A stretch of 64,000 bases of DNA, from NCBI RefSeq assembly GCF_000302535.1, contig NC_018708.1:248001-312000 (forward strand). The letters are read 5' to 3'. Both the position numbers and the translations under genes were made by a program. A model generated the notes under the pieces. That model saw only the letters and a list, made by a program, of their open reading frames with translations, was not told where the DNA came from and did not search any database. Within the stretch, counting starts at the first letter, position 1; the number at the start of each line of letters is the position of its first letter. This DNA comes from Acidovorax sp. KKS102 (GTDB lineage: Bacteria; Pseudomonadota; Gammaproteobacteria; Burkholderiales; Burkholderiaceae_C). This document shows positions 47,223 to 56,798 of this stretch, one piece after another.

Positions 47223-49229
47223 TTACTGGCACCCGCCAGCCCACGACGGAGGTGGCGTGCCTCCCTTTGTCTCCCAGCCAATTATTTGCTGTGTCGCTGC
47301 AGGGCCGGTGACACCTAAAATGCCCAGCTTTTCTAGAGCCTCCCATTGGGCATGGTTGCCGACCTGCTCCGCATAGACCTCGATTTCCAGTCCACGTGCC
47401 ACATCCACCATGGCGCGTATCAAGCGTTGGTGGCCGGTGTTTGTGTGGATGTCCGCCACAAATGCACCATCAACCTTAAGGTAGTGCACTTGTAGGGCTT
47501 GTAGTCGCGGCAATATGGCCATTTGACGCCCGAAGTGCTCGATGCCAAGCCTGCAACCATGGCGCGCAAGGACTTGCGACAGAGCGGTCAATCCATCGAT
47601 GTGTTCTTCCAGGCCACGCTCGCTAAGCTCGAAAGAAAGCCAGTGGCATAGCGAATGACAGGCCGCCAGCGCTTGCTCTAGCCTTGAGAGGAATGCGGTG
47701 TCCACAAGGGAGCGCGGAGAAATATTGACGGCGATCGGGCCTGGAGCATGATTCAGTTGTTCCAGCGCAAGGGCCACAGCCACCAGATCGCAGTCTGCCA
47801 TTCGGCCGAGCCGCAGTGCAGCTGGCATGAATTGCCCCGCAGACAGCAAGGTGCCCTCCTTCTGGGTTTCGCCAGGAGCGGGTAGCATGCGTAGCATGGC
47901 CTCCCGGTGTAGCAGAGCCCCGTTCATTCGGCAGACAGGGTAAAAAATGAGTTGAAATCGATGTTGTGCGAGGGATTGCTCCAAAAGGACCCCCCACGCA
48001 GTTTCACCGGTTTGGGGCGCGTTGCTGCCGGGCGTGTCTGCCTCTGCCACTCCATCCACGGCATTTTCTGCCAGCATCAGCGCGGTGTCTTGCCTCGCCA
48101 TCACCCGGCTTGCATCTTCCCCTTGTCGCCAGATGCCGAACGCTACATCGCACCCTGCACGCATACCTGCCTCGGGTGGCCACTCCTGAAGCGACACCAC
48201 TGCCATCCTTGCCTTATGGGCCAATGCTCGCATGCTCGCTATGTTGGCCCCCGGTAACAGATAGGCAAAGTCGGCGCCGTTCATACGCGCCAGTACGGAG
48301 TCACCCTCTACCGTCAAGACGGCCGCCAACGTTTCGGCAACAGTCGTCAGCCATTGATCGGTACGGTCACGCCCCATATGGCGGTTCACCGTCGCCAGAT
48401 CGGCCACACGCATGAGCAGCAAGCCGCCTTCCGGCGAATCGCCGTCCTCATGCAGGGCACTGCGAAGCGCACCCATGAAGAACTCGCGGTTGGGAAGACC
48501 GCAGACCGGATCCCGGGTGGTCTCCGCGTGCAGTTGGCTGATCCGTGCCGATTGTTCAGCGAACATGGTTTGCACGCGGCCAGCCATGCGATTCAGTGCG
48601 TGGGCCACACTACGCAATTCGCTGACCTGCGGCACGGTCATGGACGCAAACTGCCCGTTTCCAATAGCGTCGGCGTGTTGGGCCAAGTCTTGCAGCGGCC
48701 GACGCAAGCGACGCATCAGCAGTGTGATGCCCAGCCCCCATAACAGTCCGGCCAGTGCAAGCAGCGCCCCGAGCTGCAGCGTGCCCTCCCACAAAGCCTG
48801 GTAGGCAAAGTGTGGATCGGCCACTATAGTGACCTTGCCGGCCTGCTGCCACCCCTTGCTCACCAGAGCCTCGCCGGGCGTTGCTTCCAGTGTGACCCAG
48901 CGGGAGAACCATGCGGGAGAGGTGTCATCGATACCTTTGAAGGCGCTCCGGTCACGTTCTACGACCACGCGTCCCTGTACATCGGTGTAGCGAACTATCT
49001 GAAAGTGTCCTCCATCAAACAGCGCGTTGATGAGTGTCTCCGTCATCGCGGGCTCACCGCCGTACTGTGACATCGATAGTGCCAATGACACTGCTGCGTC
49101 AGCCCCTTGAGCCAACAGCTGCTGTTGGAGGTAAAGGCGCGCTGTGGCAATGCTCACCCCCCAGGTTCCGACCAGTAAAACCACCATTGCAAGCAACACG
49201 CTCAACCAGAGTCGTCGCAGTAAAGACAC
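47223..49229 (-). CDS. lapD: LapD-like c-di-GMP receptor with degenerate GGDEF and EAL domains
   Basis: 668 residues. N-terminal membrane helix (LWLSVLLAMVVLLVGTWG), a periplasmic LapD/MoxY-type domain to about residue 150, a second helix (LGALLALAGLLWGLGITLLM), a HAMP linker, then GGDEF and EAL domains. The GGDEF motif reads NGADF and the catalytic pair of EAL reads EHFG in place of DDFG, so both look inactive; EAL residues such as AVNISP and LKVD remain for c-di-GMP binding. This is the LapD pattern: c-di-GMP-bound protein sequesters the LapG protease and keeps the adhesin on the surface. It follows lapG by 10 bp. Confidence 0.9.
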   Translation of the reverse strand: MSLLRRLWLSVLLAMVVLLVGTWGVSIATARLYLQQQLLAQGADAAVSLALSMSQYGGEPAMTETLINALFDGGHFQIVRYTDVQGRVVVERDRSAFKGIDDTSPAWFSRWVTLEATPGEALVSKGWQQAGKVTIVADPHFAYQALWEGTLQLGALLALAGLLWGLGITLLMRRLRRPLQDLAQHADAIGNGQFASMTVPQVSELRSVAHALNRMAGRVQTMFAEQSARISQLHAETTRDPVCGLPNREFFMGALRSALHEDGDSPEGGLLLMRVADLATVNRHMGRDRTDQWLTTVAETLAAVLTVEGDSVLARMNGADFAYLLPGANIASMRALAHKARMAVVSLQEWPPEAGMRAGCDVAFGIWRQGEDASRVMARQDTALMLAENAVDGVAEADTPGSNAPQTGETAWGVLLEQSLAQHRFQLIFYPVCRMNGALLHREAMLRMLPAPGETQKEGTLLSAGQFMPAALRLGRMADCDLVAVALALEQLNHAPGPIAVNISPRSLVDTAFLSRLEQALAACHSLCHWLSFELSERGLEEHIDGLTALSQVLARHGCRLGIEHFGRQMAILPRLQALQVHYLKVDGAFVADIHTNTGHQRLIRAMVDVARGLEIEVYAEQVGNHAQWEALEKLGILGVTGPAATQQIIGWETKGGTPPPSWAGGCQ

Positions 49230-49239
49230 TATTTTTCTC

Positions 49240-49929
49240 CTATGGGATGGAACCTTCGCTGCTCATACGCAGCAGCAGGTCACGCCAGCGCGTCAGGCGC
49301 TCCACAGGGGAGGACGCTTGTGCGGCAGCACCGGTGTAGATGCCTTGGGCATTGAAACTGAACACGGGTGTCAGATCAGTACGCGCGCTGGCGGGCTGAA
49401 TACTAGACACTAGGTTGTCAAGAACCACGGGGATGGATTCTGGGGTGGCGTAGTAGCTCAGCACCATGTGGGCCTGGCTGACGCCACTGGATGCGCTACC
49501 GATACGTGCGCGCACATAGGTCAGCCGCAGGCGGGACTCGGGCACGCCCAGGGCGCGCAGGGTGAAATACTTGGCAATCACGAAATCTTCGCAGTCTCCC
49601 CTGCCACGGCCCATGGTCTCCAGCGGGGTGGCCCAGTAATCGTCCTGATGCCAGATCTCCGAGTCTTCGCCGAAGCGAATCGTTCGATTCCAGTGCTCAT
49701 TGACCCGGCGCAGGATTTCGGTCTCTGGCGCATCGCTCAAGCCAGCCAGCATGGCTCGCCAGGCGTTCAGGCTTTGCAGGCCCTGGGCACCGTAACGCTG
49801 AGCCACGGTGCGCTCCATCAGGTCTGCATCGATTGCCGCCACGCACCAGGCTAGCATCGCGAGCACGGCGGCTGCTACCAAATTGCGGTAGGCCTTAGGG
49901 TGGCCGGTGCGGGGGGCCTTGGGGTTCAT
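49240..49929 (-). CDS. lapG: LapG-like periplasmic cysteine protease
   Basis: 229 residues, family of bacterial transglutaminase-like cysteine proteinases. An N-terminal helix (NLVAAAVLAMLAWCVAAI) exports or anchors it. Catalytic triad: C113 in GDCEDF, H154 in QAHMVL and D171 in VVLDNL. LapG proteases cut the retention module of LapA-type adhesins at a di-alanine site and release the protein from the outer membrane when c-di-GMP falls. It is cotranscribed with the LapD-like gene and divergent to the TolC-type gene. Confidence 0.92.
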   Translation of the reverse strand: MNPKAPRTGHPKAYRNLVAAAVLAMLAWCVAAIDADLMERTVAQRYGAQGLQSLNAWRAMLAGLSDAPETEILRRVNEHWNRTIRFGEDSEIWHQDDYWATPLETMGRGRGDCEDFVIAKYFTLRALGVPESRLRLTYVRARIGSASSGVSQAHMVLSYYATPESIPVVLDNLVSSIQPASARTDLTPVFSFNAQGIYTGAAAQASSPVERLTRWRDLLLRMSSEGSIP

Positions 49930-50116
49930 GAGCGGGGTGTGCGTCGCGGGTGGGTGCTTGCCGGATGCGGCTCGCTACGCGATTAGGGCACCAGCCAAAC
50001 CACCGAAGTAGACCCAAATTTCAGGCATAGGAAATGTTAAAGATGTTCATGTTTTTGATACCTTCAGACAATTCGCGGCAAAATAGTTAGGTATTGCGTT
50101 GTCGACTGGAGATTGT

Positions 50117-52012
50117 GTGTCCATTGTTCATCCTGTAGCCCTTGCTGCCTTATTGACATGTTCGCTTGTTGTTGCGCAACCTCGCGAAGATACGCGGGAG
50201 GGGCCACGCATCCCTGCGTCCCTCGGACAAGCCGTGCAGGAAGCCATCAGCCGTAACCCTGAAGTTCTGAGCCGTTTCCATGCGCTGCAGGCCTCAAATG
50301 CTGAGCAGGATGTAGCACGTGCCCCATTGCGCCCCCGCGTTGATGCGCAGGCTTTCGGTGGCTACAGCAGCAGCCGCAGCGCAGGAGACACGAACACTTA
50401 TAGTCGGCCTGGCGCGAATCTGCAATTGCGCCAGCTGATTTTTGATGGCAATGCGGCAGGCAGCGATCTGCGTCGAGCTGGATTTGCTAGGCTGAGTCGT
50501 TACTATGACTTGCGCGCTTCCAGCAATCAGGTGGCTCTGGAGACCGTGCAGGCCTATCTGGATGTGCAACGGTACCGCGAGCTGGAGATGCTGGCGCGCG
50601 ATAACTGGGGTTTTCACAACGAAACCATGCAGCAGATTGAGCGCCGCGCTCAGGCGGGCGTTGGCCGCCGTGTGGATCTGGAATTGGCGTTAGGACGTAC
50701 GGCGCTCTCGCAGTCGAACTGGTTGACAGATACGTCCAACTTGCATGACGTGACCCAGCGCTTCGAGCGGTTGGTGGGCAAGGCGCCTCTGCAGAGGCTG
50801 GAGCCGATTCCCGATATGGCTTCACTGCTGCCAGACGCCCAGCAGATACTGCCAGAAGCGTTGCGGCGCAACCCCTCCTTCCTGTCGGCCGTAGCCGGCA
50901 TCCGGGCTGCGCGCGCCGACCTGAATGCGCGCCGTGCTGCTAAGTCTCCCTCGGTGGAACTGGTGGCGCAGACTGGGGTGGACCGCTCCCTCTCGTCCAC
51001 AAACACACCCGAGCGCACCCGCAACAGCTCGGTGCAGGTACTCCTCAACTACAACCTCTATCGCGGTGGTGCAGACGAAGCGCGCGTGCGCTTGGCGCAG
51101 GAGTCCATCTACACAGCTCAGGACGTCCGTGACAACGCCTGCCGCAACATTCGCCAGACTGCGGTGATTGCCTACAACGACTTGCGTCGCCTGCGTGACC
51201 AGCTCTCGTTGTTGGAGCAACATCAGCTTTCTTCTGAAAAGGCGCGCGAGGCGTACCGGCAGCAGTTTGACATCGGTCAGCGATCACTGCTGGATTTGCT
51301 GGACACCGAAAACGAACTGTTCCAGGCCCGCAGGGCCGTGGTCAACGGCCGACATGACCTGCTGCTGGCTGGATATCGCGTGCTACAGCAGACCGATGGC
51401 CTGCTGTCGGCTCTTGGTCAGACTCCGCTGGTCCAGGCGCCACCACCGTCTGCGATGGACGACGCCACGGCCGAGGATGAAATCGCACTGTGCAGCAAGG
51501 AAATGACTGCACCTCTGGTCCTGGACACTGCGGCCGTAATGGCAGCACGCCCCCCGCTGCCGCCAACACCTGAGCTGACCGCCAGCCAACCTCGCCCTGC
51601 GCCCGCTAGTCCTGCCGCTGCGACACAGGCCAGCAAGCTCGATACCGCCCAGCCTGCTGCAACCGCCGACGCGGCCGCGATCGAGGAATTGGTCCGCGAC
51701 TGGTCCGCCGCCTGGTCAGCCAAGGACCTGAATCGTTACCTGTCGTTTTACACGGATCGCTTCCAACCAAAGCAGGGCAATATCGACGATTGGAAGCGCC
51801 AACGCGCCCGCAACTTAAACAAGGTCGGTCCGATCAAGGTGGCTGTGCAAAACCTCAAGGTCGTCATCGAAAACGGTGTAGCGGAGGCTACCTTTGTGCA
51901 GCATTACCAGTCCTCGGATTTCAACGAGGTGGGCCGCAAGACGCTGCGTTTTGTGCGTGATCAGCAGGCGTGGAAGATTCAGCAAGAAAGTATGTTGTCA
52001 ACACGCCCCTGA
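50117..52012 (+). CDS. lapE: TolC-family outer membrane protein, LapE-like, with C-terminal NTF2-like domain
   Basis: 631 residues from the GTG at 50117, which has GGAG 5 bp upstream; an upstream TTG is also in frame. Signal peptide VALAALLTCSLVVAQ. The TolC part (about 45-460) contains two repeats with LRQLIFDGNAAGSDLRRA and LLNYNLYRGGADEARVRLA. A Pro/Ala-rich linker leads to a C-terminal domain of about 115 residues (LVRDWSAAWSAKDLNRYLSF, ATFVQHYQSSDFNEVGRKTL, AWKIQQE) like the NTF2-fold domain at the end of betaproteobacterial L,D-transpeptidases (Cds6 type). It completes the type I secretion channel for the adhesin; the extra domain is periplasmic and could touch peptidoglycan. Confidence 0.88.
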   Translation: MSIVHPVALAALLTCSLVVAQPREDTREGPRIPASLGQAVQEAISRNPEVLSRFHALQASNAEQDVARAPLRPRVDAQAFGGYSSSRSAGDTNTYSRPGANLQLRQLIFDGNAAGSDLRRAGFARLSRYYDLRASSNQVALETVQAYLDVQRYRELEMLARDNWGFHNETMQQIERRAQAGVGRRVDLELALGRTALSQSNWLTDTSNLHDVTQRFERLVGKAPLQRLEPIPDMASLLPDAQQILPEALRRNPSFLSAVAGIRAARADLNARRAAKSPSVELVAQTGVDRSLSSTNTPERTRNSSVQVLLNYNLYRGGADEARVRLAQESIYTAQDVRDNACRNIRQTAVIAYNDLRRLRDQLSLLEQHQLSSEKAREAYRQQFDIGQRSLLDLLDTENELFQARRAVVNGRHDLLLAGYRVLQQTDGLLSALGQTPLVQAPPPSAMDDATAEDEIALCSKEMTAPLVLDTAAVMAARPPLPPTPELTASQPRPAPASPAAATQASKLDTAQPAATADAAAIEELVRDWSAAWSAKDLNRYLSFYTDRFQPKQGNIDDWKRQRARNLNKVGPIKVAVQNLKVVIENGVAEATFVQHYQSSDFNEVGRKTLRFVRDQQAWKIQQESMLSTRP

Positions 52013-52208
52013 GTGAACTGTGCTGTTGTCATGTCCAGGCGCCCGGGCCGCATTGTCTACATTACGGCGCGCTGCGCGGCCTTGAGACAATATTCCTCGA
52101 GCTTCTCCTCTGTAGGTGGTAACTCGGGACATCTGGAGAAATCCGGCAATATTAGGCACTGGTGCTAGTGGTCGCAGCACTTAATGCTGCCAATTTTATA
52201 GCAATCAA

Positions 52209-53750
52209 TCACCAGGAACGCAGCACGCGGCGGTATTGCACGGCCTCGGCCACATGGCTGACCTCGGTGGCGGGCGCGCCCGCCAGGTCGGCGATGGTGC
52301 GCGCCACCTTCAGCGCCCGGTGCGTGCTGCGGGCCGACCAGCCCAGGCGTGCGGCAGCGGTGTTGAGGAACTTGGCAGCCGCATCATCCAGGTGCAGGTG
52401 GGCGTCGATGGCCTGGCCCTGCAGCGCCTGGTTGGTGCAGCCCTGGCGCGCCAGGGCCAGGGCGCGGGCCTGCTCCACCCGGGCGCGGATGCTGGCGGTG
52501 GACTCGCCCGCAGCCGCCTGCACCAGTTGCTCGGCGGGCAGGGCGGGCACCTCCACATGCAGGTCGATGCGGTCCAGCAGCGGGCCGCTGAGCTTGGCCT
52601 GGTAGCGGTGCACCTGGTCAGGCGTGCAGCGGCAGGCGCGCTGGGTGGACCCCAGAAAGCCGCAGGGGCACGGATTCATCGCCGCAATCATCTGGAACCG
52701 GGCCGGAAACTCCGCGCGTTGCGCCGCCCGGGCGATGGTGATGTGGCCGGTCTCCAGCGGCTCGCGCAGCGCCTCCAGCGCAGCGCGCGGGAATTCGGGC
52801 AGTTCATCGAGGAAGAGCACGCCCTGGTGGGCCAGCGAAATCTCGCCCGGCCGGGGGGGCGAGCCACCGCCCACCAGCGCCACCGCGCTGGCCGTGTGGT
52901 GGGGCTGGCCCGTGGGGCGCACGCCAAACGCCTCGGGCCTGAAGCGGCCTGCCAGGCTGGCAATGGCGGCGCTCTCCAGCGCTTCGTCCACCGTCATCGC
53001 GGGCAGCAGCCCGGCAAAACGCTGCGCCAGCATCGACTTGCCCGAGCCGGGTGGCCCGGCCATCAAAACGCTGTGGCCCCCGGCCGCTGCAATCTCCAGC
53101 GCGCGCTTGGCACCCGCCTGGCCCTTCACATCGGCCATGTCGGGCCCGGTGGTGCTGGCGGCGAGCGCGGTGGCCTGCAGGCGGGTCCAGCCGTCGTTGG
53201 CCACGTCGGCATCGCCACCGGCCGTGCTGCCGGGTGGCAGGAACGCCCGTACCACGTCCAGCAGGTGGCGGGCGCGCACCACGCGCGCGGCGGGCACCAG
53301 GGCGGCTTCTTCGGCGCTGCCGGGGGGCAGCACCAGCTGGGCATCGATCTGCTGCGTCTGCAGCGCCAAGCTGGTGGCCAGCGCGCCGCGCACGGGGCGC
53401 AACTCGCCCGACAGCGACAGCTCGCCCGCAAACTCGTAGCCCGCCAGGCGGCTGGCGTCCACCTGCCCGCTGGCGGCGAGGATGCCCAGGGCGATGGGCA
53501 GGTCAAAGCGACCCGAGTCCTTGGGCAGATCGGCGGGGGCCAGGTTGACGGTAATGCGCTTATTGGTCGGGAACTCCAGCCCCGCGTTCTGCAGTGCCGA
53601 GCGCACACGCTCGCGGGCTTCTTTCACCTCCACCTCGGCCAGCCCGACCAGGGTGAAGCTGGGCAAACCGTTGGCCAGATGCACTTCGACGGTGACTGCA
53701 GGCGCCTGCAGCCCCAGAAGGGCGCGGCTTTGCACCAAAGCAAGACTCAT
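52209..53750 (-). CDS. comM: YifB/ComM Mg-chelatase-like AAA+ ATPase
   Basis: 513 residues, full length. N-terminal Lon-substrate-like domain (VHLANGLPSFTLVGLAEVEVKE, KRITVNLAPADLPKDSGRFDLP), AAA+ core with Walker A GPPGSGKS and Walker B VLFLDELPEF, and a C-terminal Mg-chelatase-type domain with four-cysteine-like NPCPCGFLG. ComM is a hexameric helicase that drives branch migration in natural transformation. A damaged copy of its 3' third lies at 31346-31808. Confidence 0.93.
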   Translation of the reverse strand: MSLALVQSRALLGLQAPAVTVEVHLANGLPSFTLVGLAEVEVKEARERVRSALQNAGLEFPTNKRITVNLAPADLPKDSGRFDLPIALGILAASGQVDASRLAGYEFAGELSLSGELRPVRGALATSLALQTQQIDAQLVLPPGSAEEAALVPAARVVRARHLLDVVRAFLPPGSTAGGDADVANDGWTRLQATALAASTTGPDMADVKGQAGAKRALEIAAAGGHSVLMAGPPGSGKSMLAQRFAGLLPAMTVDEALESAAIASLAGRFRPEAFGVRPTGQPHHTASAVALVGGGSPPRPGEISLAHQGVLFLDELPEFPRAALEALREPLETGHITIARAAQRAEFPARFQMIAAMNPCPCGFLGSTQRACRCTPDQVHRYQAKLSGPLLDRIDLHVEVPALPAEQLVQAAAGESTASIRARVEQARALALARQGCTNQALQGQAIDAHLHLDDAAAKFLNTAAARLGWSARSTHRALKVARTIADLAGAPATEVSHVAEAVQYRRVLRSW

Positions 53751-53964
53751 GAAGCGATTTCTCCCCAGATGGGTGCGTTTTGTAGGTTTTTAGCGCGGCC
53801 TGCGGGGCGTCTGCACCAGTTGAGTGCGGCGCTCCGAGCGCGGTCACCGCCACTGTACTGGGGATTGTTGTAACGCAACGCAACCGTGCGGCGCCCTGTG
53901 CACCTTGGCGTGGCACGGTCCGTGCTTAAAGCGCTTGTCCCTACTTTGTCCAACCGGAGGAAAC

Positions 53965-55057
<1,093 letters not shown>

Positions 55058-55093
55058 GGGCGAGGCCGCATCCCATCCAAGAAGAGAAACGCC

Positions 55094-56536
55094 ATGAAAA
55101 AACTGCTTGCTTCCTTCATTCTGGGGCTCGGTCTGCTGACCATGGGCAACCTGTCCATGGCCCAGGCGCCTGCCGCCACCGAGCCCGCCGCCGCAGCCCC
55201 CGCGGCTGCAGCACCGGCCGCTGATGCTGCTGCACCTGCAGCTCCCGCAGCCGCTGCCGCGCCTGCCGCAGAAGCAGCCGCCGCACCGGCAGCCCCTGCG
55301 GCCCCAGCGCCCAAGGTCGATTCCGGCGACACCGCCTGGATGCTGACCTCCACGCTGCTCGTGATCCTGATGACCATCCCTGGCCTGGCTCTGTTCTACG
55401 GCGGCCTGGGCCGCAGCAAGAACATGCTGTCGGTGCTGATGCAGGTCTTCGTGGTGTTCTCGCTGATCTCGCTGCTGTGGGCCATCTATGGCTACAGCTT
55501 GGCGTTCTCGGGCGAGGGCAAGTTCTTCGGCGGCTTCGACAAGATCTTCCTCAAGGGCGTGACCCAGGAGACCTTCGGCGCCCTGACCACGATTCCTGAG
55601 TACGTGTTCTTCGCGTTCCAGGGCACGTTTGCCGCCATCACTGTGGCACTGATCGTGGGCTCGTTCGCCGAGCGCATCAAGTTCGCTGCCGTGCTGATCT
55701 TCTCGGTGCTGTGGTTCACCTTCAGCTACGTGCCCATGGCCCACATCGTGTGGGGCGGCGGTCTGCTGGGTGCTGACGGTGCTCTGGACTTTGCGGGTGG
55801 CACCGTGGTGCACATCAACGCCGGTATCGCTGGCCTTGTGGGTGCATACATGGTGGGCAAGCGCATCGGCTTCGGCAAGGAAGCCATGACACCCCACAGC
55901 CTGACACTGACCATGGTGGGCGCCTCGCTGCTGTGGGTGGGCTGGTTCGGCTTCAACGCGGGCTCTGCCGGTGCTGCCAACGCCAACGCTGGCCTGGCTT
56001 TTGTGAACACCGTGCTGGCCACTGCCGCCGCCACGCTGTCCTGGATCGCTGGTGAAGCGCTGCACAAGGGCAAGGCCTCGATGCTGGGCGCTGCCTCCGG
56101 TGCGGTGGCTGGCCTGGTGGCCGTGACGCCTGCTGCAGGCTTCGTGGGCCCCATGGGTTCCATCGTGATGGGCCTGATCGCTGGTGTGGTCTGCCTGTGG
56201 GGTGTGGGTGGCCTCAAGCGCATGCTGAACGTGGACGACGCGTTTGACGTGTTCGGCGTGCACGGCGTGGGCGGTATCCTGGGTGCCATCCTGACCGGTG
56301 TGTTCGCTTCGCAAAGCCTGGGTGGCACGGGCGGCCTGACGCCTGACACCTTCGCCATGGGCGCTCAAGTCTGGGTTCAGGTCAAGAGCGTGCTGTTCAC
56401 CATCGTCTGGTCCGGTGTGGTGGCTTTCATCGCCTACAAGATCGCCGACCTGCTCGTGGGCCTGCGTGTTTCGGAAGAAGCCGAACGCGAAGGTCTGGAC
56501 ATCACCTCGCACGGCGAAACAGCGTACAACCGCTGA
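55094..56536 (+). CDS. amtB: Ammonium transporter with Ala/Pro-rich N-terminal extension
   Basis: 480 residues. Signal peptide (LLASFILGLGLLTMGNLSMA), an unusual periplasmic Ala/Pro-rich stretch of about 50 residues, and the Amt core from residue 80 (DTAWMLTSTLLVILMTIPGL ALFYGG). Conserved pore parts include the twin histidines (VVHINAGIAGLVGAYMVGKR and VFGVHGVGGILGAILTGVF) and the D-x-x-G features of the family. It conducts ammonium; GlnK blocks it under nitrogen excess. A strong terminator follows. Confidence 0.94.
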   Translation: MKKLLASFILGLGLLTMGNLSMAQAPAATEPAAAAPAAAAPAADAAAPAAPAAAAAPAAEAAAAPAAPAAPAPKVDSGDTAWMLTSTLLVILMTIPGLALFYGGLGRSKNMLSVLMQVFVVFSLISLLWAIYGYSLAFSGEGKFFGGFDKIFLKGVTQETFGALTTIPEYVFFAFQGTFAAITVALIVGSFAERIKFAAVLIFSVLWFTFSYVPMAHIVWGGGLLGADGALDFAGGTVVHINAGIAGLVGAYMVGKRIGFGKEAMTPHSLTLTMVGASLLWVGWFGFNAGSAGAANANAGLAFVNTVLATAAATLSWIAGEALHKGKASMLGAASGAVAGLVAVTPAAGFVGPMGSIVMGLIAGVVCLWGVGGLKRMLNVDDAFDVFGVHGVGGILGAILTGVFASQSLGGTGGLTPDTFAMGAQVWVQVKSVLFTIVWSGVVAFIAYKIADLLVGLRVSEEAEREGLDITSHGETAYNR

Positions 56537-56620
56537 TCGCTCTGCGCCCCACGCGCTGCGGTGTCTGGTGGCACCGTGGCGTCGCAATAAGAACAAGCGA
56601 GTTACTCCTCTGGTTATTTC

Positions 56621-56648
56621 AGCCCGCCGACCACCGGCGGGCTTTTTT
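56621..56648 (+). terminator. Rho-independent terminator after amtB
   Basis: Perfect nine-base stem AGCCCGCCG / CGGCGGGCT, ACCA loop, followed by TTTTTT. Confidence 0.9.
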
Positions 56649-56798
56649 CGTACCGGTGGGTAGCGGGCGCGTGGGGGTGTGGGACTGGCGGGGACAAACG
56701 CGCCCCATGGCATCCGCCAGTCCTTTGCACACCCGCTGTTCAAAAAATTCACGCTCCTCCCCTGCCGTGTGGCCGACCGCTGCCGCTACGATGCACGG

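Noticed and set aside
52158..52212. Further copy of the dispersed repeat near the right end of the Lap locus
   Set aside because: Only GCTAGTGG and TATAGC fragments match; spacing and the GCGC parts are missing, so similarity is too weak.
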